Positions 1 to 11,822 of a DNA stretch of 64,000 nt are shown piece after piece (the first letter of the stretch is position 1; each line of letters starts with the position of its first letter). The stretch comes from Hypericum androsaemum (taxonomy: Eukaryota; Streptophyta; Magnoliopsida; Malpighiales; Hypericaceae), in contig OZ023180.1 in assembly GCA_963995505.1 (NCBI GenBank), forward strand, positions 9,867,301 through 9,931,300. Reading direction: 5' to 3'. Made by a program: the position numbers and the translations under genes. The notes beneath the pieces are model-generated. The model was not told where the DNA came from. It searched no databases and saw nothing but the letters and a program-made list of their open reading frames with translations.

Positions 1-470
1 GGTATGTAGACTTTAAAACCTATGTCGGATTGTGCAAAATTTTGAGATGTAAAGTGATAAGATATGAGTGACTTAATAGTCACAAAAGTGGTATTATTTA
101 GAAAATGTCAAATTTTAGAAAAATAACAGGTAAAGGTAAATTGGTATGTGCTTCGATGGAAGTATTTGTAGATACCACTCCATCAAGTAAACCCTTTAGC
201 AGTTATGTGGGTATAAAAAAAATGTTGAACGGTCTACGAAATACCAAGACAATTATGTTGAGAACTAGAGAATCTATGTACAAGCAAAGAGATATCTGCT
301 AAGATACATGAGCTTTGGTAAGAAATTTTGTGCTACTGATATAATCTATCTATAACAAGTAAAAAAAATGTTGTTAATGGAAAACTTGAAAAGCAACAAG
401 ATTTACTGGGGAAAGAAAATTCTTTGAGGTTTGATGGATGATGAGTTAGTTTATTTTGAAAGCAAGATTG
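1..470 (+). mobile_element. Internal-region fragment of a non-coding gypsy-type element
   Basis: This AT-rich stretch matches, by eye, the non-coding internal regions of the two neighbouring elements: its opening bases resemble positions about 5574-5670 and 16829-16920, including the shared phrase gagtgactta followed by agtcacaaaag. It carries no credible coding sequence. The match stops at about 470, after agcaagattg, where the sequence switches to an inverted LTR. It is therefore a piece of a non-autonomous element cut by a rearrangement. The left end lies outside the window. Confidence 0.7.
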
Positions 471-870
471 ATATCATATCAGACCAACCTCCTCGGCCAA
501 ATAGTTCTGCCCACCGTAGGCAACCATACCATATCAGACCAACCTCATCGGCCAAATAGTTCTGCCCGCCGTAGGCAACCATACCATATCAGACCAACCT
601 CATCGGCCAAATAGTTCTGCCCGCCGTAGGCAACCATACCATATCAGACCAACCTCATCGGCCAAATAGTTCTGCCCGCCGTAGGCAACCATACCATATC
701 AGACCAACCTCATCGGCCAAATAGTTCTGCCCGCCGTAGGCAACCATATGATATCAGACCAACCTCATCGGCCAAATAGTTCTGCCCGCCGTAGGCAACC
801 ATATCATATCAGACCAACCTCATCGGCCAAATAGTTCTGCCCGCCGTAGGCAACCATATCATATCAGACT
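471..870 (-). repeat. 55-bp tandem repeat array 1 (7 copies)
   Basis: The core ggccaaatag recurs at 495, 550, 605, 660, 715, 770 and 825, an exact 55-bp period. It is the reverse complement of the arrays at 2844, 14340, 20914 and 26230. Units are nearly identical; variants include accataccatatc versus accatatcatatc. The unit is GC-richer than its surroundings. Confidence 0.95.
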
Positions 871-1788
871 TTCATATCAATCAAATCCATAAGTTTCAAT
901 GAATTAAACATATACATTGCCCCATCTGGGCCCAATTAAAAAAACTCTTACAAGTCATAATGTCACATCATAATGCTCATATGATAAATGCACAATATCC
1001 ACTAATCGTACCATATTCAAATCATGACAAATAAATAGAGTGCGCCAAAGAAAGCACGAGTCACATATTATTTGTTTACCAATTTCGGCTTGTTAAATCG
1101 CTAGACAATAGGTCGCCCTTCAACTTTTCAAAGACCTCGACTATTCGCAATTCGAAACCTGGAATATAAACCATTCCTTTATTGCAAATTCAGGTTAAGT
1201 TAACTAGGAGATGAGAACGTTTCTATCTTGTGGATGTTTCGGTGGAATCTTAACAATGAAGTACCCATTTCTTTATTATATTATTTGGTTCCTCAAATTC
1301 AGTTTAGGCTTGTCCCAAACACACAGCCATATTCTTATTTTATAAATCACAATCTACTTAGCTATCTAGTTATATTTTCAGCTCTATTACTTTGGTTCCA
1401 ATTATATAATTCTATCGTCTCCATGTGTTTAAATTCCAAACAAATCTCAACAATTGTGCAAATCTACTTATAATTCTCTCTCGATTCACTTACCATCACT
1501 ATATATATTTTTCAATTTCTCAATCCAATACTTTAAATAACTCTAATTTATTTAATCTAGCTCCTTTATTGTCATATTCAAACAAAGTCCAATAATTGCT
1601 AAAAATTCTTATAAATTAAATAACTTCTCCACAATATTAGTTTCAACTATAATTAATTACAATTTTTTTTAAATCTTAATGTTCATGAAACTTCTTGCTC
1701 TAAACTTATCACATGTTCCGTCAAAAACTTCAAATGTGAAAATCAATCCTTCCACATATCACAAATTCGTTAAACATGTCAATTCATT
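471..1788 (-). mobile_element. Inverted LTR fragment (C-type LTR, minus strand)
   Basis: Read on the minus strand this is the middle of an LTR. From about 867 to 1788 it is almost base-for-base the same as 23358-24277 in the minus-strand LTR of element C. The left part holds a seven-copy array of the 55-bp unit. It begins abruptly after internal sequence at 470 and ends abruptly at 1788, where the next sequence is LTR in the plus orientation. C continues past this point with different bases. It has neither LTR terminus, so it is an inserted or template-switched piece, not a solo LTR. Short open frames inside it recur in C only because the LTR is duplicated. Confidence 0.75.
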
Positions 1789-4061
1789 GAAAGATAAATA
1801 AGAGAGAGGGAGAAACAGAACCGAAGGGGGAAGAGAAGTCAACAGGTAAAGAAATTTGGTCTTAATTATTTTAAGTAACAGTACTAAATACTTCACCATA
1901 CACAATAAGGAATAGCAAACACAATGAATATGTTGAGTAGGAATCTGATATAGGAAGAGAAAATTTTAAAGTACAGGATAATGAGTTTTAGATTTAGTAA
2001 GCTTGTGCCAATTGAGTTATGAGAATCGGATCATTGAAATAAATAAATGGTGAAGCCAACCAAGAAAGAGAAACGGAAGACAAGTTCAAATGTTCAATTA
2101 GTCGAGTACTAATTCCGGCAAGTATATATAGAAGGAAAATATGATTTTGAAGAGAAGTTGACATGAAAATTAGTTCATAGTGGATTTGTTAGATTAATTA
2201 TGAGAATCAGAAGAATTAAATTCTTCTCAGTACTTGTGGTTCAATCGGAACCATGTTTTAGGATCCGAATATTTGGGAAGAAACCAAACTAAGAAAGGGA
2301 AAAGAAGAAATACGAAAACAAGTGAACCGAAAGCATATCTAAATTTAATTAATTAGATAAAGTTGATTTACCTTTAAATGACACGAAGAGTGTATTTATC
2401 TTAAACATGAGACTGAAAGGTATTTATGGAAATAAAAAAATAAATATTGTTACTTTGTTCTTAAGAGAGGAAAAAGTAATTTCGGACGTGACAGGCTCTG
2501 GAATACATATTAAGAAGCTTTTGAAGAATATATTGGTGAATATTCGAGAGGATTGGCGACCCGGATTATTTGTCAAACCGAAATTGGTAAACAAATAATA
2601 TGTGACTCGTGCTTTATTTGGCGCACTCTATTTATTTGTTATGATTTGAATATGGTATTGTTATTGCATATTATGCATTTTTCAGATGAGTATTATGATG
2701 TGACATTAAGATTTATAAGTGTTTGCATTATTTGACCTCGAGTGGGCACTGGAGATGTTAGTTTGTTCATTGGACCTATTTGATTCGTTTGGAGCCTATG
2801 AATTTGTGTAATACGAATAACTATATAATATATATAGCTTCGCGATATGATATGGTTGCCTACGGCGGGCAGAACTATTTGGCCGATGAGATTGGTCTGA
2901 TATGATATGGTTGCCTATGGCGGGCAGAACTATTTGGCCGATGAGGTTGGTCTGATATGATATGGTTGCCTACGGCGGGCAGAACTATTTGGCCGATGAG
3001 GTTGGTCTGATATGATATGGTTGCCTACGGCGGGCAGAACTATTTGGCCGATGAGGTTGGTCTGATATGATATGGTTGCCTACGGCGGGTAGAACTATTT
3101 GGCCGATGAGGTTAGTCTGATATGATATGGTTGCCTACGGCGGGCAGAACTATTTGGCCGATGAGGTTGGTCTGGTATGATATGGTTGCCTACGGCGGGC
3201 AGAACTATTTGGCCGATGAGGTTGGTCTGATATGATATGGTTGCCTACGACGGGCAGAACTATTTGGCCGATGAGGTTGGTCTGATATGATATGGTTGCC
3301 TACCGGCGGGCAGAACTATTTGGCCGAGGAGGTTGGTTGATGATGGTGCCTTTGAGATATGGTATCCTCGTATTGGAGAGGGAGTGACACGATTTAGATT
3401 CTGCCGAATATTCATCCTGTGCTGTGATTTAATTTTGGAATTATGTGTTTATGTGTCAATTGTGTGATGGTATGAGACGTTGCGTAGCTTATTCATATTT
3501 TCTGTGCCTTTGTGATTATATTTTAGTATTATGGTAATCTCGTAAGTATGATTTTATGATACTATACAAGTCCGCATGATTCAATTGCCATGTTAGTCAT
3601 ATGCATGTGTTAGGTATGTTTGTGTATTAAGTGGCTAAATAAATTGCGATGCATATGTTATTTGTTTACGGGGTGTTCCAAAACACTCACCCTCTCTCAC
3701 CAGTTTTGCAGGAACTCGTACACGAGTTGTATTGGTTCAAAGATCCACTCTGATCGTACTAAGTCCGCTTGATTCTCCGGGACTAGTTTGGAGGTCTCCA
3801 GTTTATATTTTTCTCATTGATTTAGAAGCTCCGTAGTCACAGGACTTGTTTTGATCTTGGGAGTATGTATTAAAAAGTAAAAGCTTGGCTTATATTTTGT
3901 AAACTTGGAATGTGAAACTAAAGATCATTAGGTTTTAAGTTTTATGTTTAAAGAATAATTATTATAAATTCTAAATATATTTGAGGCTGGCTAGATTTTT
4001 TTATGATTATAAGGAGTTGAAGTCTAGCGCCGGTCACCGACCATAGATTCAGGTCGTAACA
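1789..4061 (+). mobile_element. Truncated 5' LTR of element B
   Basis: This LTR lacks roughly its first 640 bp (U3 with TATA box), judged against the LTR at 8007. It contains the 55-bp array and the conserved tail gtctagcgccggtcaccga, and ends in gtcgtaaca at 4061, followed four bases later by a primer binding site, which identifies it as a 5' LTR. The 5' end is replaced by the inverted fragment 471-1788. With its U3 gone it should lack its own promoter. Confidence 0.8.
2844..3336 (+). repeat. 55-bp tandem repeat array 2 (9 copies)
   Basis: The core ggccga falls at 2881, 2936, 2991, 3046, 3101, 3156, 3211, 3266 and 3322; the last step is 56 because of an extra c in taccggcggg. The unit reads gatatgatatggttgcctac followed by ggcgggcagaactatttggc and cgatgaggttggtct. 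The array lies about 700 bp before the LTR end. Confidence 0.95.
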
Positions 4062-4065
4062 GACG

Positions 4066-4077
4066 TGGTATCAAATT
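4066..4077 (+). other. Degenerate primer binding site of element B
   Basis: The sequence tggtatcaaatt lies four bases after the LTR end. It matches the first eight bases of the initiator-Met tRNA primer site tggtatcagagc used by many plant gypsy elements, then diverges. Compare the intact site at 15509. Confidence 0.7.
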
Positions 4078-6989
4078 ACGTGTCACTGATCTTCAAGTTT
4101 TAAGCTCTAGGTTAGAGCCTTGTTTGAATTATCATGTCTCTTAAGTTGTGCTACAGAGCATAGAATTCTTCATATCTTTGCATCATTTCCATCTGTCTCA
4201 TTTGCTCGTGCCGTAATCTCTTCTGTGTCAACGAATATTTATTTTTGTTTGAATATGATGGTATGATGAATATGAAATTTGGGCAACTATGCTTTTCTTG
4301 AGATGTGAAATATTTGTGTCTGAGATTCTTATGTGAGAAACTTTGTGATGTATTGTTGCTATCACAAGACATTTACTCTACAGTATGGTGAAGACTCTCA
4401 TACCATTTGTATATGGATTCTTTTGGAGAGCCCATTTGAGTATATGTATTTATATATATGAATACCCTTCATTGGGTGAGATTTTGATGAAGTGACTGAT
4501 CACCACTTTGTCCAAATCATCGATACACCCTTATATATTTGATTTCTTCCTATATATATTGGGCCATTGGTTTGAGTCTCACCAAATATTTGAGTTATGT
4601 CTTTGTGAATTTTTTCTAGTTTGCTTATCTGTGCATTGGAAATCTATTTTTGAGTTTAAATATGTTTAAAAAGAGGAAGTTATGAACAAGGTTATGTCGA
4701 AGGAGTATATATGAGAAATTAACCTGTAAGTGTGTTTTGAAAAAAGAGCAGTTATATTGGGAAAGTAATATGTGATTAATTATGTATGGATGAAATTATG
4801 AGATTAAGGTATATGGAATGAATTTTGAATATTTTAAGGGAGCTAAGATTAAGTATGACATTTGGTTTGTCTTTGGTTATTGATTTTGGTTTAAATTCTG
4901 GTAATGAATTTCGACAAAGAGAACATTCAATAAATTTTTGATAAGATAATTTGTTCAATGGTTGTGAACAAGGTAGTCCAACAACATAAAGCATAAATGG
5001 TCAATAGTTTTGCCCAAACTATAAAGTTAACTCATTGGTTGGGAAAAATATTTTGGAGGCTAAAGAAAATAAAAATGATCTCGATATGATTAAAACTTCT
5101 CCTTGTAATCAAATTATGATATGATACATATAATCTAAGTTTCAATGAATCTGAAGAAGAACTATGATATAAACTTTGATAATCTATAAATCAGGTAACT
5201 TATAACTACAATAAGCACACCAATATTGAGATGGAGTTGTGCCAGCTCTGTAAGAGAGCGGGAAGTAAATGTTATTTGTAAAAGAAAAATCTGAGATAAA
5301 TCATCAACTAGATAGCGACTTAGAAAGAGAAACGAACAAAAAGATTTGGCAAGTGAAAATTTGAATTAAGTTAGCTCGAAAGAGGAGAAGTATGTATGGC
5401 AAAGTAAATTTGGGGTACAAATATTAATTTCGTAATGAGTTTGTGTGAAAGTTAATGAGATTATTTGGTTTGTGAAATATGAAATAAAGAAAGCCTAGAG
5501 CCTAAAAGGAAATATGTTAAAGTGATTTAATTGAGAAGTGGAGAATAATAAAATATGAGAATAGAAGTGCATATGGTACGTAGATTTTAAAACCTATGGC
5601 AGATTGTGTAAAATTTTGAGATGTGAAGTGATAAGATGTGAGTGACTTAGTAGTCACAAAAGTTGTATTAATATGAAGATAAGCTAAAATTAAATTTGGG
5701 TTGAAACTTCAGAGAATGCCAGGGAGATGAAAATTGGAATGTACTTAGATGGAAGTATTTGTAGACACTACTTCAACAAGTAAATACTTAAAAATCTATG
5801 TGAACATCTATAAGCACTAAGATAAATATGTGAAGAACCAGAGAATCAAAATAAAAAGTTCGACATAATAGATGATAGACTCATTAAATTATGCTAGTAT
5901 CTTTTGAAGATTTAAGATTAAAAGGGGGTGATAATGAGGATAGAAGAGGTAATCACTAAGATATGTGAGCTTTGATATAAAATTTGGTGCAACTTATACA
6001 ATGTATACTGAATAAGTGAAAAAGATAGATTATAGAAATCTGGAAGGGCAATAAGACTTAAGTTGGGAAAGAAAATTCATGAGAAGTTTTGGTGGATAAT
6101 GAACTACTTTGTATTAGGAAGAAAGAATGAGTAGTATGATGTTCTTGCAACAAGATAAGTGTAATGTTTGTATCACTATGAAGTATGAATTTATCTAAGG
6201 AAAAAAAAAGTTAAGCAAATTTAATGAACAAAGATCCAGGTTAGTAAAATCTTTAAGGTAGTTTGTCCAAATATAAGATTAATGACATAAGGTTATCGTG
6301 CTAATGAAAGAAGACATAGTCTACACAATCTTTGGAACTTAGTATATGCACTATATGGGAGCGATATGTTATCTGGTTCATCAGTATGATAAAAATTTTC
6401 ATAAGGATTATGATCGGATAGCTCAAGCCTAACAGAAATAAAGTTATGGCCATTCCTATGGATAATGAATAAGAACACAAGAAGATAATACAATTGACAA
6501 CTATATTTAAAGTTAATCCCAGTGAGTGTGTTAGTGATAAAGAAAGACATTATTCAGAGTTTGGTGATTATGATGAAATGTTCATGGATTTAAGTTAGTA
6601 TATCTGATTTTGGAGGAGATGATAAAGTGATACGGTTTGTTGTTGGAGAGGATTAGAGGTTCAGTTTTTTTTAGCAAACCAATAGATACATTTAACTTTA
6701 AGAACCAAAAGGCTCTTAGTTGTGTCATGTTGACAAAAAAAAATTTAAGAATTAATGGATCAAATGTATGTAAGATTTTGGCATTTTTGGGCTGACTGAA
6801 AAAAAAATGTTACTAAAATTTTGAAAAATATGGTTTGGAGATGATCTGGATAATGGTTGAGTAGAACCACACAATGTATGACAAAAAAAAAATTAAGTGA
6901 AATTTATTGAAAGAACAATAAGTATAATAAAAGATTTGAGATATATGAAAAAAAAAATCAAGATGAACAGAATTATGCATAAGTAAGTC

Positions 6990-7290
6990 ACCAAAACCCA
7001 ATCCCACTATTAAATAGAGAAGTTAGTTAAAGTTAGACAGACTCTATCGAACCAAATAATAATTAGAAACAAAAATAAAGAGGAGCCAAGTAGAAATCAG
7101 GATAAGAGCTAAACAAAATAATTAATATAAAAAGAAACAAACGTGGCAAGAAAAAATAGAAAGGGAATACGTGGCTGACTTCAGAAATTTACACCAAGTA
7201 AGAAAAGATAAAGATGAACTTAGAGGCGGTTGAAACATGGTGGGAGTAATATAAATTACTCTATTCTATCCATTCCACTCAACTTTGACA
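6990..7290 (+). mobile_element. LTR U3 fragment embedded in the internal region of B
   Basis: From ccaaaacccaatcccactat through attctatccattccactc this matches the reverse complement of about 24450-24740, the U3 of element C's LTR. Element A has no such block at the matching place (about 18090). The fragment carries acgtggc at 7141 and 7169 and tataaatt at 7250, so it imports a complete-looking LTR core promoter into an internal region. Confidence 0.7.
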
Positions 7291-7970
7291 TGATGATTAA
7301 TGGTTGTGAAACAACTAGTATAGTCAAGACATAAGATCAGTGAACCCTTTATGATTAGGGTTATGGGTTATAGTATTGGATGAGTGATTCAGAAAATTAA
7401 TTGAATAACTAGTAGAATTAGAAGAACGATTGTGAAATAAATAAGTTGTTGAAACTTTGATCAAAGGAGAGTACTTCAATTTTATATACTTGAAAAATAC
7501 AGAGAAGACTAATGTTATTTATAAGGTTAAAAGATGAAAGAAAATACAGTTTAATGTGAAAATACACATTTGCTCAAAGTCTTACATGTGAAAAAGACAT
7601 TGAGTTTTGGAAGAAGATGTATCCTAGATACATTGACTAATTTGAGAATATGAGAAAATAAAGCTAGGGACATATTGAATTTGCCACAATAATGATGACA
7701 TTGTCATATAAAAATCACATCTAGTTATCAGATAAATTTATATGATCATGCTCTTATTTTGAGACCACAAATAGTTAAGATTAGTTAAGTTTGGTATATC
7801 AAAAGTGTCAAAGATAATTTTGGTATAAGTAAGTTTGAAAGCTTTGAAATAAGAATTTGAAATTTACAAAGTCAAGTAGGCACACAATACACAAACTACA
7901 AAGATCTAAGATAAGATACAAATAAATTATTCATCTATTTAGATGATCTATTAGAAAACTTCGTTTAAGT

Positions 7971-8005
7971 AAATTCGGGGACCGAATTTTAATAAGGAGG
8001 GGAGA
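7971..8005 (+). other. Hairpin plus polypurine tract of element B
   Basis: Perfect dyad aaattcgg (7971-7978), loop gga, ccgaattt (7982-7989), then the purine run aaggaggggaga (7994-8005) just before the LTR start. The polypurine tract primes plus-strand DNA synthesis. The same layout occurs at 19076, 25036 (minus strand) and 28819. Confidence 0.85.
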
Positions 8006-8600
8006 ATGTAATACCCGACCATGTTGGTTAAACTTAATTGGGTTCCACAAGTAATGTAATTTGATAAAATAATGATATAGAAAATAGCAATGCAAATTAG
8101 TCATCGAAAAGTTTTAGAAATGTGGTTAGATATAATTTGAACTAACTAATTATTTAAGCCAATCCTAAATAAATGAATTAATATTAACAATGATCAATCA
8201 GATAATTAGAAAAAAATGTCTATCGGTTGTTATATTTACAAGAGGTAGCGATTTGATTAGTAGAAAAGTAAAATATGAGTTTAGTAGGTTTCCAGTTATT
8301 TCTTTTAAAGATAAGGATTAATGAAATAAAATAGGATAAGTTAGATTTAAAAAAAAGAAAAGAAAAGGAGACGTGACAATTTACATAGTGTCCACAAAAC
8401 ACACTCATCAATGTAAAATTATGGTGGAATTGATCAAATTTGGTAAAAGATAAGGATAGTAGATATTTAAAAAAAAATACGTGGCAGTGGTAAAAAGGTA
8501 AAAGAGACGTGGGTAAGATAGCAAAATGACAACAAGGCAGCAAGTTGAGTGGAGAAACAAATTGGAAAAGGAGGAGGTGGAGACGTTAGAAATTGGTTAG

Positions 8601-8608
8601 TATATATT
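8601..8608 (+). promoter_or_regulatory. Candidate LTR TATA box (element B)
   Basis: tatatatt lies 594 bp into the LTR, matching the offset of TATA-like boxes in the other LTRs (585 in A, 556 in C, 647 in D). Upstream are acgtggc (8479) and acgtggg (8507). Confidence 0.45.
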
Positions 8609-8752
8609 TATGCATAAGTAGCTCATTTGTCTTAGTTCCACCGAAACAAAGAAACCAAAGAAGAAAAAGAATGAAAGTAAGTAAAGAAGTAAAGAAAAGA
8701 GGGAACCAGAAAGGTGGGGAGCAAGAAGCGACCAAGGAAGAGAGAGTTTTTG

Positions 8753-10143
8753 TAAGTTAATTCAGTTTCAAAGTTAATTAAATAGGATGAATTTGAAATA
8801 TGACCAATTGAGGATATTGAAAGATCTTCTATTAGTTTGCGATGTATGTTCCTAGAAAATAAGGAGTTGAGCTAACTATGTAGATAAAAGAAGCAAGGAA
8901 AATTAATCAAGGTTAGCTTAATTATATTACCTAGGTCCAGTTATTTATTTATGCGCAAGTATATATTAGCAAACTGAATTCAGGGAGCTATTGTCTAGCA
9001 AGAAACCTATGACCTATAGTCTTCTACGTAGAATTAGTTTAGAAAACTATAACAAGAATTACAGGTGTATCAAGCTGAGTCGAAATATACTATATCTATA
9101 ATGGTTATATGGATTATTCTAATGAAGATTTAAAGGATAATTAATGTAATAGGGGACCGTAATAGTAAAATTAGAGTTATAAAACAAGTTGAGATATTTA
9201 AGAAGATAATTAAATTATTCGGCCTAAGATAAAGTTCGCATCAAATTAGTTAAAGTATCTTAATTTAACAGGTTTGGATCGAGAACTTTATGAAATGTAG
9301 AATTAGAAAGCATAATTGGTGAAGATGAAGTCCGTTTTGAATTGAAGTGAACAGTTCAGGAAACTAACGGTAGAACCGTGATTCTTTTAATGGTAATTAT
9401 GGAAAAAGAGAGAAACCTAAATGATGGAAAGAACTTCTGAATTGAAAATTGTGTAATTTGAGAAGTGCTTTTTTGTTGTCATAGGGATGTGAATTAAACA
9501 TTTGTATGTTGATGAGTTAAGCACCGATTTGAACTTGAGGATCGAGATAAGGAGAGAGACCTATACATTCAGGCGAATTTATCTCAATGGATACTGAGTC
9601 GAATCAGTAAATAAATAATATGTGACTCGTGCTTTCTTTGGCGCACTCTATTTATTTGTTATGATTTGAATATGGTATTAGTAGTGCATATTGTGCATTT
9701 GTCATATGATGATGTGAGATTATGATATGTGAATATTTGGTTAATTTGGCCCAGCTCGGGCATTCGATATATTTGATCGGTTTGGAGTTTATGAATTTGT
9801 GTGATACGAAGATCTATTTGATATGGATAGTTCTGCTATATGATATGGACGTCTAGTAGGCAGAGGTCTACCCGTAACCAACCGGGGATGTTGGCATATG
9901 TGCACATATACTGAGGATACAATGGATTCTGATATAATCTGTTTGGCCGGCGGGGTTGGATTCCGATGGCGCCTTTGAGATATGGTATCCTCGTGTCGGA
10001 GTTGGAGTGACACTATCTAGAACTTGCCGAACGTTCGTCCAGTTTTGTGATATGATTTTGGAATTATGTGTTCATGTGTCAAATTGCGTGACGGAATGAG
10101 ACGTTGTGTAGTTTGCTCATATTTTTGTGACTTTGTGACTACG
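8753..10143 (+). repeat. Left arm of the 1.39-kb inverted repeat
   Basis: Runs from agagtttttgtaag to gtgactacg. Its reverse complement is found at 10438-11822 with only occasional differences (for example gtaaccaacc against gtgaccaacc). Confidence 0.9.
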
Positions 10144-10437
10144 AAGCTTCTAGATGAAAGAGCAAAATACAAACTGGAGACCTCGATGCAAGTCCTGGAG
10201 AACAAATCGGACTTGGTACGATCAGAGTAGATCTCCGAGCCAACACAACTCGTGTACGAGATCCTGCAAAACTGGTGGGGGGTGAGTGTTTTGGAACACC
10301 CAGTAAACAAATAAGATATGCATCGCAATTTATTTAGCTACTCAATACACAAACATTTCTAAAACATGCATATAACTAATATGGCAAACGAATTATGCGG
10401 AGATATACATTATTCAAATATCATACTTACCAGATGA

Positions 10438-11822
10438 CGTAGTCACAAAGTCACAAAAATATGAGCAAACTACACAACGTCTCATTCCGTCACGCAATTT
10501 GACACATGAACACATAATTCCAAAATCATATCACAAAACTGGACGAACGTTCGGCAAGTTCCAACTCCGACACGAGGATACCATATCTCAAAGGCGCCAT
10601 CGGAATCCAACCCCGCCGGCCAAACAGATTATATCAGAATCCATTGTATCCTCAGTATATGTGCACATATGCCAACATCCCCGGTTGGTCACGGGTAGAC
10701 CTCTGCCTACTAGACGTCCATATCATATAGCAGAACTATCCATATCAAATAGATCTTCGTATCACACAAATTCATAAACTCCAAACCGATCAAATATATC
10801 GAATGCCCGAGCTGGGCCAAATTAACCAAATATTCACATATCATAATCTCACATCATCATATGACAAATGCACAATATGCACTACTAATACCATATTCAA
10901 ATCATAACAAATAAATAGAGTGCGCCAAAGAAAGCACGTGTCACATATTATTTGTTTACCGATTCGACTCAGTATCCATTGAGATAAATTCGCCTGAATG
11001 TATAGGTCTCTCTCCTTATCTCGATCCTCAAGTTCAAATCGGTGCTTAACTCATCAACATACAAATGTTTAATTCACATCCCTATGACAACAAAAAAGCA
11101 CTTCTCTAATTACACAATTTTCAATTCAGAAGTTCTTTCCATCATTTAGGTTTCTCCCTTTTTCCATAATTACTATTAAAAGAATCACGGTTCTACCGTT
11201 AGTTTCCTGAACTGTTCACTTCAATTCAAAACGGACTTCATCTTCGCCAATTATGCTTTCTAATTCTACATTTCATAAAGTTCTCGATCCAAACCTGTTA
11301 AATTAAGATACTTTAACTAATTTGATGCGAACTTTATCTTAGGCCGAATAATTTAATTATCTTCTTAAATATCTCAACATGTTTTATAACTCTAATTTTA
11401 CTATTACGGTCCCCTGTTACATTAATTATCCTTTAAATCCTCATTAGAATAATCCATATAACCATTATAGATATAGTATATTTCGACTCAGCTTGATACA
11501 CCTGTAATTCTTGTTATGTCTTTCTAAACTAATTCTACGTAGAAGACTATAGGTCATAGGTTTCTTGCTAGACAATAGCTCCCTGAATTCAGTTTGCTAA
11601 TATATACTTGCGCATAAATAAATAACTGGACCTAGGTAATATAATTAAGCTAACCTTGATTAATTTCCTCGCTTCTTTTATCTACATAGTTAGCTCAACT
11701 CCTTATTTTCTAGGAACATACATCGCAAACTAATAGAAGATCTTTCAATATCCTCAATTGGTCATATTTCAAATTCATCCTATTTAATTAACTTTGAAAC
11801 TGAATTAACTTACAAAAACTCT
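10438..11822 (-). repeat. Right arm of the 1.39-kb inverted repeat
   Basis: Starts cgtagtcacaaagtcac and ends cttacaaaaactct. The 294-bp spacer (10144-10437) is itself inverted LTR sequence, the rest of the LTR downstream of the switch point. Open frames such as 10499-10777 mirror those of the left arm. Confidence 0.9.

Larger units (their letters stand above)
4062..8006 (+). mobile_element. Non-coding internal region of element B (LARD-like)
   Basis: The 3.9 kb between LTRs has no frame resembling gag, protease, reverse transcriptase or integrase; the longest open frames are about 60-107 codons and unrecognisable. The start (ctctaggttagag, ttgtgctacagagcatag) and many later stretches align with element A's internal region at 15521 onward. 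A conserved non-coding core with long LTRs is typical of large retrotransposon derivatives (LARDs), mobilised in trans. It also contains a stray LTR U3 piece at about 6990-7290. The region ends in a hairpin and polypurine tract. Confidence 0.75.

Noticed and set aside
105..302. 65-codon frame in the first internal fragment
   Set aside because: The same internal sequence in B and A does not keep the frame, and no domain is recognisable.
2844..3336. CRISPR-like look of regular 55-bp repeats
   Set aside because: The whole 55 bp is repeated head to tail with no unique spacers, in a plant retrotransposon LTR; this is a minisatellite.
9789..10777. Identical protein-like frames on opposite strands (9789-10013 minus, 10499-10777 plus)
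   Set aside because: They are mirror images created by the foldback palindrome in the LTR.
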